A DNA stretch of 64,000 nucleotides from Stappia taiwanensis (GTDB lineage Bacteria > Pseudomonadota > Alphaproteobacteria > Rhizobiales > Stappiaceae). The stretch covers positions 62,001-126,000 of the forward strand of contig NZ_BMCR01000005.1 in the NCBI RefSeq assembly GCF_014635285.1, read 5' to 3'. The translations under genes and the position numbers were made by a program. Below the pieces are notes generated by a model. The model was not told the origin of the DNA. It was given only the letters and a program-made list of their open reading frames with translations, and made no database searches. Positions 18,490 to 27,521 of the stretch are shown here, in pieces. The first letter of the stretch is position 1, and each line of letters opens with the position of its first letter.

Positions 18490-19596
18490 TCAGGCACGTG
18501 CAAGACGTGCAGGGGAAAGCGCCGCCAGCAAGGACGCTGGCAGATCAGGGGTTTGCGACAGGCACAGCGCGGCGGCCAGTTCCGACAGCACCGGCGAGGT
18601 CTGGATACCGTACCCCCCTTGCCCGGCAAGCCAGAAGAAGCCGTCCGCCTCCGGGTCGAAGCCGACCACGGGCGTGCGGTCGGCGGTGAAGGTACGAAGG
18701 CCGGCCCAGCTCCGCTCCACCCGGGTTACCGGCACGGTCATCGCCTGTTCGTAGCGGTGCAGCCCCTCGGCCAGCACCATGTCTTCCGGCCAGGCGTCAT
18801 GCGGCTCCACCGGATCCTCATCCGCCGGCGAGACCATCAGCTTGCCCGCCTCCGGCTTGGCGTACCAGGTCTCGCTGGCACTGACGAGCGCCGGCCAGCC
18901 GGTCACGTCGCAGCCTTCCGGCGCCGGCAGGATCGCTGCAGAGCGGCGCAGCGGCACCAGCCCGGCCGGGCGCACCCCGGCACGTTCGGCGACGGTGTCC
19001 GCCCAGGCACCCGCCGCGTTGACGAGGATCGGCGCGGCATAGGTCTCCCCGCCCGCCTCCACCTGCCAGACACCGCCGGTGCGGGTGATGTTCATGGCCG
19101 GAGCGGAAGCGACGACCCGCGCGCCGTTGTGCCGCGCCATCCGCGCGTAGGCCTGCAACAGCCGGTCGACGTCGATATCCTGCGCCGCCCGCTCCAGCGC
19201 GGCAGCCACCACATACTCAGGGTTCAGGATCGGGAACATCGCCACCGCCTCGGCGGGGGTCAGCCGCTCCAGCCCGTCGGAGCCATCAAGGTAGCTCTCC
19301 AGATCACCTTCCTCGCCGGCGGTGGCGACCACCAGTTCCCCGCGCGGGGTCAGGAAGGGCGTGTCGGAGAGGTCTCCACCGGTCGCCAGCAGCGGTTCGG
19401 AGGCCGCGTTCAGCGCCCGCAATGTGGCGTTTCCGTAGTTCTTGATGAAGATCGCCGCCGAACGGCCGGTCGCATGCCGGCCGATCACGTCCTCGCTCTC
19501 CAGCACCACCACGCTGGCCGATCCGGACAGGCGCGCCGCCACGCCGATTCCGGCGATCCCGCCACCAATCACCAGGATATCCGCTGTCGTCGTCAT
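18490..19596 (-). CDS. FAD-dependent D-amino-acid dehydrogenase, DauA (D-arginine dehydrogenase)-like
   Basis: 368-residue DAO-fold flavoprotein. The FAD Rossmann motif LVIGGGIAGIGVA is at residues ~8-20 and HATGRSAA follows. The later pattern closely resembles what I know of Pseudomonas D-arginine dehydrogenase: LVNAAGAWADTVAERAGV, LRRSAAIL, SPADEDPVEPHD, WAGLRTFTAD and GQGGYGIQTSP. The arginine in AGLRTF and the tyrosine in TWYAKP correspond to substrate-carboxylate contacts. It should oxidise an amino acid or amine to the imine and pass electrons to a carrier. Overlaps the preceding gene by 4 nt. Exact substrate unknown. Confidence 0.82.
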   Translation of the reverse strand: MTTTADILVIGGGIAGIGVAARLSGSASVVVLESEDVIGRHATGRSAAIFIKNYGNATLRALNAASEPLLATGGDLSDTPFLTPRGELVVATAGEEGDLESYLDGSDGLERLTPAEAVAMFPILNPEYVVAAALERAAQDIDVDRLLQAYARMARHNGARVVASAPAMNITRTGGVWQVEAGGETYAAPILVNAAGAWADTVAERAGVRPAGLVPLRRSAAILPAPEGCDVTGWPALVSASETWYAKPEAGKLMVSPADEDPVEPHDAWPEDMVLAEGLHRYEQAMTVPVTRVERSWAGLRTFTADRTPVVGFDPEADGFFWLAGQGGYGIQTSPVLSELAAALCLSQTPDLPASLLAALSPARLARA

Positions 19597-20615
19597 TCCG
19601 CTTCGAACCCCTTCAGGAAACTCGCCAGGTTGTCGCCAAGCTCCGGCGCAAGATAACCGCCTTCCTGCACCAGCAGCGTCGGCAATCCAAGCCCGCCAAT
19701 GGCTGCGCCGATCCGCCCGAATCCCCCGGTGGTGATCGCCAGCCCCTTCAGCGGATCATTCTCATAGGCATCAAGGCCCAGCGCGACAATCAGAACGTCC
19801 GTGCCGAAAGCGCGAATATGCGCGAACGCCGTTTCCAGCGTCTCCAGATAGGCGTCATCACCGGTGCCGCGCACCAAAGGCAGGTTGAGGTTGGCGCCGC
19901 GCCCGGCGCCTTCGCCCCGCTCCGAGGCATGGCCCCAGAAGAACGGGTAGAACCGCACCGGATCGGCATGGATCGACACGGTCAGCACATCGCCGCGCTC
20001 ATAGAAGATGCCTTGCGTGCCGTTGCCGTGATGCACGTCGATATCGAGGATCGCCGGCCGCAGCCCATGGGCGCGCAGCCGTTCGGCGGCAATCGCTGAA
20101 TTGTTGAGAAAGCAGAACCCGCCGGCCAGATCGGCAAAGGCATGGTGCCCCGGTGGCCGGCACAGGGCATAGGCGGAGCGGGCGCCGCCGCGCATCAGAT
20201 CGGCGCCGGTGATCGCGGTTTGCGCCGACCAGTAGGCTGCCTCCCAGGTTCCGGCGGAAATCGGACAGGAAGTATCGGCCTGATGGAAGCCTGCCTGGCC
20301 CGCCGCCGAGCGCGGGTAGCTGGCGGTGCGCCGGTCCGGATGGATGTTGGGGATCACCTCCTCCGACGCGCCCGCAATGCGGCTCCAGCGGGTGTGGATC
20401 GTTTGCAGGAACACCAGGTATTCTGGCGAATGGATGGCGGCAATCGGCCCCATCCCGTGATCCGCCGGCGCGGCGATGTCGCAGCCGGCCGCCTGCGCGC
20501 CCGAAAGAAGCGCGGAGATCCGCGCCGGCTGCTCCGGATTGGCGAGCAGCGCGCCATTGGCCATGAAGTGCTTGGGATCGTGCTGTTCCTGGCGCTGGTC
20601 GAATATCGCTTTCAT
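19593..20615 (-). CDS. Histone deacetylase-fold amidohydrolase, acetylpolyamine aminohydrolase-like
   Basis: 340 residues with the arginase/deacetylase zinc site: RPPGHHA (tandem active-site histidines), LDIDVHHGNGTQ (zinc Asp and His), SIHADP, LGLDAYENDP (second zinc Asp) and VQEGGY. The bacterial group with an early ...HMxNG-like start (HFMANGALL) deacetylates N-acetylputrescine, N-acetylcadaverine and similar amines. Its place in an operon with a polyamine-type importer and an aminotransferase supports removal of an acyl group from an imported or acylated amine. 4-nt overlaps on both sides show translational coupling. Confidence 0.87.
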   Translation of the reverse strand: MKAIFDQRQEQHDPKHFMANGALLANPEQPARISALLSGAQAAGCDIAAPADHGMGPIAAIHSPEYLVFLQTIHTRWSRIAGASEEVIPNIHPDRRTASYPRSAAGQAGFHQADTSCPISAGTWEAAYWSAQTAITGADLMRGGARSAYALCRPPGHHAFADLAGGFCFLNNSAIAAERLRAHGLRPAILDIDVHHGNGTQGIFYERGDVLTVSIHADPVRFYPFFWGHASERGEGAGRGANLNLPLVRGTGDDAYLETLETAFAHIRAFGTDVLIVALGLDAYENDPLKGLAITTGGFGRIGAAIGGLGLPTLLVQEGGYLAPELGDNLASFLKGFEAE

Positions 20616-21103
20616 GGCTCCCCCGTCAGTCCGTCGAAGTGAAGATGATCGAGACGCATCACCGTCTCGCCGGTCGTCGGCGCGAAGCCGAGCCGGTCGT
20701 AGAACGCCCGGGCACGCGGACTGTTGTCATAGACCGACAGTTTCAGGAACTTCACGTTCCAGTCCGCCGGCGCCGTCTTGATGGCAGCGGCGAGAAGGCG
20801 CGGCCCGAGCCCCGCACCGCGCGCCGCGTCGGACACCCAGAGATCGGACACATAGAGCCCCGCCCCGCCCGACACGGTGGAGAACATCGGCGAGCACAGC
20901 AGCGCCCCGACCACGGCGCCCGCCTCCGTTTCCGCCAGGAGGCCGCGCAGGATCGGCGAGGTGCCGAAGCCGTGGCGCACAAGGTCCTCCGGCCGGGTTC
21001 CATGCGGGTCGCCAAGGTCGTGCGAGAGCTGCGCCAGCGCGTCGTTGAACCGGCCGGCATCGGCCTTGGCCGCCAGCCGGATGGAAATGCCATTGCATGT
21101 CAT
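20612..21103 (-). CDS. GNAT-family N-acetyltransferase
   Basis: 163 residues from the ATG at 21103, which overlaps the previous stop (ATGA). GNAT core: YVSDLWVSDAARGAGLGPRL contains the acetyl-CoA pyrophosphate loop (R/Q-x-x-G-x-G/A type, here RGAGLG), and VYDNSPRARAFYDRLGF is the typical C-terminal motif. Probable small-molecule amine acetylase, partner or opponent of the deacetylase encoded next. Substrate unknown. Confidence 0.85.
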   Translation of the reverse strand: MTCNGISIRLAAKADAGRFNDALAQLSHDLGDPHGTRPEDLVRHGFGTSPILRGLLAETEAGAVVGALLCSPMFSTVSGGAGLYVSDLWVSDAARGAGLGPRLLAAAIKTAPADWNVKFLKLSVYDNSPRARAFYDRLGFAPTTGETVMRLDHLHFDGLTGEP

Positions 21104-22026
21104 AGGGAAATCTTGTCCGCACCTTTCAGGCCGAGCATGGCGCGCGCCTCCGCAGGGCTCGCCACCGTCCGGCCGAGTTCCTCCACGATTGTGCGGATCT
21201 TGCGAACCTGATCGGCGTTTTCCCGCGCCAGCTCGCCGCGACCGATGAACAGGCTGTCCTCCAGTCCGACCCGCACATGCCCGCCCATGGCCGCCGACAT
21301 GGCCGCGAAGGGCATCTGCTGGCGACCGGCGGCAAGCACGGAGAAGATGTAGCTGTCGCCGAACAACTTGTCCGCCATCTTCTTCATATGCGCCAGATTG
21401 TCCGGATCCGCGCCGATGCCGCCGAGAACGCCGAACACGAACTGGATGAAGAACGGTGGCTTGACCAGCCCCCGGTCGGCGAAGTGGCGCAGCATGTAAA
21501 GATGCCCCACGTCGTAGCACTCGAACTCGAACCGGGCACCGCGCTGCGCGCCCAGCTCGTCGAGCACCCGGGCGATGTCGCGCGGCGTGTTCTTGAACAC
21601 CAGATCGTCCGAGCCCTCCAGGAACGGTTGTTCCCAGTCGTGCTTCCACTCCGTGTAACGGGCGGCCATCGGATAGAGCGCGAAATTCATCGTGCCCATG
21701 TTCAGCGAACACATTTCCGGCGCCACCGCACGCGGCGCCGCCAGCCGGTCATCCAGCGTCATCACCGCGCTGCCGCCGGTGCTCAGGTTGATCACCGCCG
21801 CGCTCTCCCGGTGGATGCGGGGCAGGAAGCCCATGAAATCCTCCGTCCGGGCGGACGGGGCCCCGGTTTGCGGATCGCGGGCATGCAGGTGCAGGATCGC
21901 CGCCCCGGCCTCGGCGGCAGCAATCGCCTGATCGGCAATCTCCGTGCCGGTCACCGGCAGATGCGGCGACATGGTCGGCGTGTGGATCGACCCGGTCACC
22001 GCGCAGGTGATGATTGTCTTGCTCAT
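21100..22026 (-). CDS. Beta-keto acid cleavage enzyme (BKACE, DUF849)
   Basis: 308 residues with the zinc-binding motif AAILHLHARDPQTG (two histidines) and ITCAVTGSIHTPTMSPHLP at the N-terminus. GLEDSLFIGRGELA, near the C-terminus, is the classic BKACE Glu/Arg-containing loop. Established chemistry: a beta-keto acid plus acetyl-CoA gives acetoacetate plus a new acyl-CoA, as in lysine fermentation (3-keto-5-aminohexanoate) and carnitine breakdown. In this operon it implies that the imported amine is turned into a beta-keto acid, possibly by the adjacent aminotransferase. The specific substrate cannot be read from sequence. Confidence 0.9.
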   Translation of the reverse strand: MSKTIITCAVTGSIHTPTMSPHLPVTGTEIADQAIAAAEAGAAILHLHARDPQTGAPSARTEDFMGFLPRIHRESAAVINLSTGGSAVMTLDDRLAAPRAVAPEMCSLNMGTMNFALYPMAARYTEWKHDWEQPFLEGSDDLVFKNTPRDIARVLDELGAQRGARFEFECYDVGHLYMLRHFADRGLVKPPFFIQFVFGVLGGIGADPDNLAHMKKMADKLFGDSYIFSVLAAGRQQMPFAAMSAAMGGHVRVGLEDSLFIGRGELARENADQVRKIRTIVEELGRTVASPAEARAMLGLKGADKISL

Positions 22027-22040
22027 GGGGCTCAGGTCCT

Positions 22041-23396
22041 TCAGGCCGCATCGGTCAGGTGCGGCGCCACCTCGGCGACGAACTGGTCGAGCGTCAGGGT
22101 CAGCACCGCGACGATCTCTTCCACCTGCGCCGGGGTGGTGATCATCGGCGGACAGACGAGGAAATGATCGCCCGAGTACCCGCCCCGGGTGCGCCGGGAA
22201 TAGATGATCAGCCCGTTTTCGTAGGCCAGCTCCACCAGCCGGTCATAGGCTTTCAGCTCCGGCGGCAATGGCGCCATGGTGCCCCGGTCGGCCACCAGTT
22301 CGAAGGCGAGCAGCAGCCCCTTGCCGCGCACATCGCCGATGATCGGATAGCGGGCGGCCAGCTCCTCCAGACGGCTTTTCAGCAGTTCGCCAACCACGGC
22401 CGCGTTACCGGAAAGCTGCTCCGTCTCGATTTCCTCCAGCACCGCGAGCCCGGCGGCGCAGGCCAGCGGATTCCCCGCGTAGGTGAAACCGTGCAGGAAG
22501 CCGCCGCCATCCAGCACCGGCTCGACGATCCGGTCATGGGCGATCATCGCCCCGAGCGGCGCATAGCCGGCGGCAAACCCCTTGGAGACGACCAGAATGT
22601 CCGGATCCGCGCCGAAATGCTCACCGGCGAAGAACCGTCCGGTGCGCCCGCCGCCGGACATCACCTCATCATGGATCAGAAGCACGCCATAGCGGTCGCA
22701 GATCTCGCGGATACGCCGCATGTAGCCGGCCGGCGGCACCAAGGCACCGGTCGAGGCCCCGCCCACCGGCTCGACGAGGAAGGCCAGCACGGTTTCCGGC
22801 CCTTCCGCCAGAATCCGCGCTTCCAGCATGTCCGCATAGTGATGGCCGGTCGCCTCACTGTCCGGATCGAGCCCGTCGAGATAGGCGCGCGGCGCCGGGA
22901 TCTTCGGCATCGGCCGCATCATCGGCTCGAAGGGTGCGACCAGCGGCGCATAGCCGGTGAGCGCCAGCGCCCCGAGGGTACAGCCATGGTAGCTCGGCTC
23001 GCGCGAGATCACCTTGCTGCGCTGCGCCTGGCCGATCGCCACCGCGTATTGCCGCGCCAGCTTGATGGCGCTTTCCACCGCCTCCGAGCCGCCGGAGACG
23101 AAGAACACCTTCTCCAGCCCCTCCGGCGCCAGCATCGCCGTGCGCGCGGCCAGCCGCTCCGCCGGTTCGGTTTCGAAATGCAGCCGGTAGCCGAAGGTGG
23201 ATTTTTCCATCTGCCGGCGCATCGCCTCCAGCACCCGCGGATTGGAATGACCGATGTTGCAGACCATGGCGCCGGAGGAGCCGTCGATGTAGCGCCGGCC
23301 CTCCACATCCCACATGTAGATACCCCGGGCGCGATCAAGCACCGGTCGGCGGTTGCGGCTCTGGTAGAACAGATGGCTCTTGGCTTGGGTCGTCAT
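22041..23396 (-). CDS. Class III (omega-amino acid) aminotransferase
   Basis: 451 residues from ATG 23396, overlapping the ATPase stop by 4 nt. PLP fold-type I motifs: FVSGGSEAVESAIKLARQY, SYHGCTLGALALTG, the PLP-contacting LLIHDEVMSGGGRTG and the Schiff-base lysine in ILVVSKGFAAGYAPLGA. A late YSRRTRGGYSGD/PPMITTPAQVEEI segment fits the omega-amino acid:pyruvate group. It probably removes a terminal or beta amino group of the imported substrate, giving an aldehyde or keto acid for the BKACE step. Confidence 0.88.
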   Translation of the reverse strand: MTTQAKSHLFYQSRNRRPVLDRARGIYMWDVEGRRYIDGSSGAMVCNIGHSNPRVLEAMRRQMEKSTFGYRLHFETEPAERLAARTAMLAPEGLEKVFFVSGGSEAVESAIKLARQYAVAIGQAQRSKVISREPSYHGCTLGALALTGYAPLVAPFEPMMRPMPKIPAPRAYLDGLDPDSEATGHHYADMLEARILAEGPETVLAFLVEPVGGASTGALVPPAGYMRRIREICDRYGVLLIHDEVMSGGGRTGRFFAGEHFGADPDILVVSKGFAAGYAPLGAMIAHDRIVEPVLDGGGFLHGFTYAGNPLACAAGLAVLEEIETEQLSGNAAVVGELLKSRLEELAARYPIIGDVRGKGLLLAFELVADRGTMAPLPPELKAYDRLVELAYENGLIIYSRRTRGGYSGDHFLVCPPMITTPAQVEEIVAVLTLTLDQFVAEVAPHLTDAA

Positions 23397-24493
23397 TGCG
23401 TGGATCCGGCAAGGAGGGTGCAATCACGCGGGCGCAGGCGGAGCGAGACCCGCTCCCCTTCCGCGAATGGATGGCTGTCGATCATGTTGATCGCCTGAAG
23501 CTGCACGTCGCCGACGCGCAGGAAATAGCGGGCCGCGAGCCCCTGATAGTCGACCGTCTCGACCAGCCCGTCGAGGATCAGATCGTCGGCGTCATCCGGA
23601 GCCGTGCCCGCCGTTCCGGCAGGCTCCAGCTTCAGCTTTTCCGCCCGCACGGCGAGCTTCACCGGCCCCGGCCCCGCAACCTGCGGCGCCCGCTCGCGCG
23701 GCAGGGTCAGACGGCCGACACCGGGCCCTTCCACCGTCACCCCGTCGCCATCGACGGCGAGGCAACGGGCCTCGACAATGTTCGAGGCGCCGAGAAAGCG
23801 GGCAACGAACTCGGTCGCCGGCGTCGTGTAAACGTCTTCCGGCGCGCCGGTCTGCTCCACCCGCCCCTTGCTCATCACCACGATATGGTCGGACAGGGCC
23901 AGCGCCTCGGACTGGTCGTGGGTGACGAACACGGTGGTGATGCCGACCCGCTGCTGGATCCGCTTCAGCTCCACCCGCATATCCTCACGCAGGTTCGCAT
24001 CCAGCGCCGACAGCGGCTCATCGAGCAGAAGCACGTCCGGTTCGATGACAATCGCCCGCGCCAGTGCGATGCGCTGTTGCTGGCCGCCGGAAAGCTGGCC
24101 CGGATAACGCGACCCGACATCGGGAAGCTGCACCAGCTCCAGCGCCTCGCGCACCCGCCTCTCCCGGTCGTCGCGGGAGACCCCGCGAAACTTCAGGCCG
24201 AAGGCAACGTTCTCGGCGATGGTCTTGTGCGGAAACAGCGCATAGTTCTGGAACACCAGCCCGAGATTGCGCTTGTGGATCGGCACATCGTTGACGCGCC
24301 GGCCGGCGATGGTGATATCCCCCTCGCTCGGATCGAGCAGGCCGGCGATCATCCGCAAGGTGGTGGTCTTGCCGCAGCCCGAAGGGCCGAGCAGGCTGAC
24401 GAACGCTCCTTCCGGGATGTCCAGCGACATGCGCTGAACCGCGGTGAAACTTCCGAAATTCTTGACGATATTGGTGAGACTGACGGCGCCCAC
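23393..24493 (-). CDS. Spermidine/putrescine-type ABC transporter ATPase
   Basis: 366 residues of the PotA type. Walker [13 protein letters not shown]-loop [10 protein letters not shown], signature [15 protein letters not shown], Walker [13 protein letters not shown] and H-loop [10 protein letters not shown] are followed by a TOBE regulatory domain ([30 protein letters not shown]). It powers the PotB/PotC-like permeases of this operon. Starts 87 nt after the binding-protein gene, beyond a strong hairpin. Confidence 0.92.
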   Translation of the reverse strand: MGAVSLTNIVKNFGSFTAVQRMSLDIPEGAFVSLLGPSGCGKTTTLRMIAGLLDPSEGDITIAGRRVNDVPIHKRNLGLVFQNYALFPHKTIAENVAFGLKFRGVSRDDRERRVREALELVQLPDVGSRYPGQLSGGQQQRIALARAIVIEPDVLLLDEPLSALDANLREDMRVELKRIQQRVGITTVFVTHDQSEALALSDHIVVMSKGRVEQTGAPEDVYTTPATEFVARFLGASNIVEARCLAVDGDGVTVEGPGVGRLTLPRERAPQVAGPGPVKLAVRAEKLKLEPAGTAGTAPDDADDLILDGLVETVDYQGLAARYFLRVGDVQLQAINMIDSHPFAEGERVSLRLRPRDCTLLAGSTQ

Positions 24494-24526
24494 GGGCGAT
24501 CTCCGATCCGGTCCTTGAGGTCAGCC

Positions 24527-24562
24527 GGTGTCCCCACGTGCGCAGCGGCACGCGGGAACACC
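24527..24562 (-). other. Hairpin between the binding-protein and ATPase genes
   Basis: A near-perfect 15-bp stem (GGTGTCCCCACGTGC at 24527-24541 against GCACGCGGGAACACC at 24548-24562, two mismatches) sits just after the binding-protein stop. No T run. Likely an mRNA-stabilising/attenuating element that gives more binding protein than ATPase (inferred). Confidence 0.55.
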
Positions 24563-24580
24563 GTTGGTGATGCGATGGCG

Positions 24581-25720
24581 TCAGTAGCCCTTCTGGATGC
24601 GGCTGAAGGCCTTCGACCATTTCTGTTCGTTGCCGTTCCAGTAAGCCGGATCGGCGAAGGTCAGCCCGTCGAGCGTACCGGTCGGATCGAAGGCCGGCAG
24701 GGTCGGGATGATCTTGCCCAGCTCGACCTTGTTGGGATCGAGCGCCGGCGGATAGCTTTGCCCCTCGGCAACGGCGATCGAGGTCTCCTTCGCCAGCATG
24801 AAGTTGAGCAGTTCTTCGCAGGGCTCCATCGGCGAGCCCTTGATGACGAACAGGCATTCCTGCCAGCCAAAGCCGTTCGGCGGGTCCATGTAGCCAATGT
24901 CATGCCCCTGCTGCTGCAGGGCATGCACCCGGCCGGACCAGGCTTCGGTAACGTAGATTTCCTCTTCCGCCAGAAGGCTCATCAGCTCCGCACCGGAGCT
25001 CCAGTATTTCAACAGGAGATCGCGGTGGGCGCGCAGCGCGTCCCAGATCGCATCCATGTCGGTGGCCCCGTTCGGGTCCTGCCCGGTCTGCAGCGAGGCG
25101 TACCAGATGCGCGTGCGCCAGTCGCTCCAGCCGGCGATCTTGCCCTTGAAGCGCTCGTCGAGCAGGATCTTCACGCCCTTCTCCTTCATCTCGTCGTCGG
25201 AGATGTACTTGCGGTTATAGGCAAGCCCGGTGGTGCCATAGTCATAGGGCACGCAGGAGAGCGAGCCGTCGGTCACCTTGCGGAACACATCCACCAGCTT
25301 GGGGATCACATTGGCAAGGTTCGGGATATTCTTTTCGTTCAGCGTCGAGCTGAGGCCGAGCCCGTGGTAGCGGGCATAGTCGAACACCCCGGACAGATGG
25401 GCGATGTTGTATTCGCCCGGCTGGCTCGCCTTGACCCGCGACAGGAACTCATCGCCGCCGCCGAAGGTGCCATCCACCACCTTGATGCCGCTGGCCTTGG
25501 TGTAGGGGTCGAAGGCGTGCTTGCGGAACGCCTCGGAGACCACCCCGCCCCAGCCGTCGAAGCGCACCTGCTCGGTGGCCGCCAGCGCATGGCGGGCGAA
25601 GGGCGTCTGCACGCCATAGGCCAGACCGGCGGCGCCGATCAGCCCCAGGAAGGAACGCCGGTCGATGCCGCCGTTCATGTACCTTTCGCGCAAGCGTTCG
25701 TAGCGTTTTGTATTGTCCAT
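24581..25720 (-). CDS. Extracellular solute-binding protein, PotD/PotF-like, Tat-exported
   Basis: 379 residues. The N-terminus has a twin-arginine motif (DRRSFLGLIG) and a hydrophobic segment ending near ARHALAA at residue ~48, so export is probably by the Tat route. The mature part follows the spermidine/putrescine-binding pattern: VRFDGWGGVVSEAFRKH, FGGGDEFLSRV, VPYDYGTTGLAYN and MSLLAEEEIYVTEAW. Third gene of the operon. The ligand is probably a polyamine-like or other amine; the usual acidic amine-binding residues cannot be assigned with certainty. Confidence 0.9.
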   Translation of the reverse strand: MDNTKRYERLRERYMNGGIDRRSFLGLIGAAGLAYGVQTPFARHALAATEQVRFDGWGGVVSEAFRKHAFDPYTKASGIKVVDGTFGGGDEFLSRVKASQPGEYNIAHLSGVFDYARYHGLGLSSTLNEKNIPNLANVIPKLVDVFRKVTDGSLSCVPYDYGTTGLAYNRKYISDDEMKEKGVKILLDERFKGKIAGWSDWRTRIWYASLQTGQDPNGATDMDAIWDALRAHRDLLLKYWSSGAELMSLLAEEEIYVTEAWSGRVHALQQQGHDIGYMDPPNGFGWQECLFVIKGSPMEPCEELLNFMLAKETSIAVAEGQSYPPALDPNKVELGKIIPTLPAFDPTGTLDGLTFADPAYWNGNEQKWSKAFSRIQKGY

Positions 25721-25781
25721 GGTTTTTCCCTCTCTGGAATGGGATCGCTTCTCGGCGGTTGCCCCTTTGACCGGCGCGGTT

Positions 25782-26567
25782 CTATCCGCCGCGCTTCATG
25801 GCCATCCGCCGGGCAATGGCAATACCGAGAAGCGGCAGGCCGGCGGTCAGCACGATCATCACGGTGCCGAGCGCGTTGATCTCCGGCGAGATCGAGTTGC
25901 GCAGCATCGCGAAAATCTGGGTGGGCACGGTTTCCACGCCACCAGGCTTCCAGAACAGCGTTCCGGTGATGTCGTCGAAACTGATGGTGAAGGCGAACAA
26001 CATGCCGGCGAGCACCGCCGGCGACAGCAGCGGCAGCGTGATCTGGAAGAAAGTCTGCACCGGGCTGGCGCCAAGGCTCATTGCCGCTTCCTCCACATCC
26101 CGGCGGATGCCGACGAGGCGGGCCTGCACCACCAGGATGACGAAGGGCAGCGTGAAGATCACATGACCGGCCAAGAGCAGCGCAAAGCTCTTGTTGACGG
26201 CGAGTGCATTGAGGAACAACAGCAGCGCCACCGCCAGCACCACCTCCGGCACCAGGATCGGCGCGATCAGCAGCGTGGAGATCATGTTGCGGCCCGGCAC
26301 CCGGTAGCGCACCAGCGCAAGACTCGCCAGAACGCCGATGGTGGTGGAGATCACCGCCGTCAGCAGCCCCAGCACGATGGAGGTGCGAAAGGCACGCAGG
26401 ATCGCCTCGTTGCCGGCCAGTTCCGCGAACCAGCGCAGCGACAGGCCCGTCATCGGAAAGCTGCCGAACTGACTGGCGTTGAAGCTCAGAAGCACGACCA
26501 CCGCAATCGGCAGGAACATGAACAGATAGACCAGCACGGTCCAGCCGCGGATCAGTGCCCAGCCCAT
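25782..26567 (-). CDS. Spermidine/putrescine-type ABC permease (PotC type)
   Basis: 261 residues from the ATG at 26567, which shares one base with the stop of the previous gene (TGATG). About six membrane spans, with the binding-protein-dependent permease EAA loop (VEEAAMSLGASPVQTFFQ) and PotC-like ends (FISTLL-type core, FDDITGTLFWKPGGVET). It pairs with the PotB-type permease. Confidence 0.9.
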   Translation of the reverse strand: MGWALIRGWTVLVYLFMFLPIAVVVLLSFNASQFGSFPMTGLSLRWFAELAGNEAILRAFRTSIVLGLLTAVISTTIGVLASLALVRYRVPGRNMISTLLIAPILVPEVVLAVALLLFLNALAVNKSFALLLAGHVIFTLPFVILVVQARLVGIRRDVEEAAMSLGASPVQTFFQITLPLLSPAVLAGMLFAFTISFDDITGTLFWKPGGVETVPTQIFAMLRNSISPEINALGTVMIVLTAGLPLLGIAIARRMAMKRGG

Positions 26568-27433
26568 CAGCTCAAGCCTTTCATCAGTTGCGCCATGCCA
26601 AGGAAATGGTTGTAGAGCAGCACCAGCGCACCGAGCACCGCCAGCAGCATCAGCGAAAGGGCGGAGCCCATCGGCCAGTCGAGCTGGGTGATGATCGCCT
26701 CGAACACCAGATTGGCGAACATGGCATCGCTCGGCCCGCCAAGAACGATCGGCGTGATGTAGGTGCCCGCCGCCAGCACGAAGCACAGCAGCCCGCCGGC
26801 GGCCAGCCCCGGCAGTGACAGCGGCAAGGTCACCTCCAGGAACGAGCGCCAGCGCGTCGCCCCGAGCGAACAGGCCGCGTCCTCCAGCGTCGCGTCGATA
26901 CCATCGAGGCTGACGAACACGTTCAGCACCATGAAGGGCAGCAGGAAATGCACCAGCCCGAGGACGACAGTCGCCTCATTGTAGAGCATCGGCAGCGGCT
27001 CGCTGATCAGCCCGAGCGCCATCAGGCCGGAATTGACCGCCCCGGACGCGCCGAGAATGTTGATCCACGACATGGTGCGGATGATGTAACTGATCCAGAA
27101 CGGCAGCATCAGCAACAGGAGCAGAAGCGCCTTGTTGCCGCGCGAGCGGGCGATGAAATAGGCCGCCGGATAGCCGGTCAGCGCGCAGACGATGGTGGTC
27201 ACCGCCGCGATCTTCAGCGTGTTGAGCAGAATGTCCCGGTAGAACGGATCGAACAGCGCTTCGCGCCAGTTATCGAGGAAGAAGCCGGCCTGGTCGGCGC
27301 CGGTCGCGGTGCGCAGCCAGAAGGAATAGACCAGGATAAAGCCCAGCGGCACCACCAACAGCAGCGCCACCGCCGTGATCGCCGGCGTGAGCAGCAGAAC
27401 CGGCTGCCGCGCCTCGCGTTCCTCCAGTGACAT
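26567..27433 (-). CDS. Spermidine/putrescine-type ABC permease (PotB type)
   Basis: 288 residues, first gene of the ten-gene amine operon. Hydrophobic start (LLTPAITAVALLLVVPLGFIL without its first residues), a WREALFDPFYRDILLNT periplasmic segment, IRTMSWINILG and the EAA loop LEDAACSLGATRWRSFLE fit PotB. The promoter should lie in the short divergent gap to the LysR gene. Confidence 0.9.
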   Translation of the reverse strand: MSLEEREARQPVLLLTPAITAVALLLVVPLGFILVYSFWLRTATGADQAGFFLDNWREALFDPFYRDILLNTLKIAAVTTIVCALTGYPAAYFIARSRGNKALLLLLLMLPFWISYIIRTMSWINILGASGAVNSGLMALGLISEPLPMLYNEATVVLGLVHFLLPFMVLNVFVSLDGIDATLEDAACSLGATRWRSFLEVTLPLSLPGLAAGGLLCFVLAAGTYITPIVLGGPSDAMFANLVFEAIITQLDWPMGSALSLMLLAVLGALVLLYNHFLGMAQLMKGLS

Positions 27434-27493
27434 ACAACCTCCCCGTTTCTTGAAAGGAAGGTGACACCCGCGCTACCATTGTTCAAATAGATA

Positions 27494-27508
27494 ATCCCAA
27501 TCATGGAT
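27494..27508. promoter_or_regulatory. Candidate LysR site in the divergent gap
   Basis: Short interrupted inverted repeat ATCC-N7-GGAT in the AT-rich 88-bp region between the permease gene and the LysR gene. Position fits autoregulation and control of the amine operon; the repeat is short, so support is weak. Confidence 0.3.
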
Positions 27509-27521
27509 ATCGTTTTCATCA

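Noticed and set aside
23396-25879. Very long open frame on the plus strand (over 800 codons) opposite the potA/potD-like genes
   Set aside because: It is antisense to two well-recognised genes, has Arg/His/Gln-rich composition and no family features. GC-rich codon use removes stops from the opposite strand.
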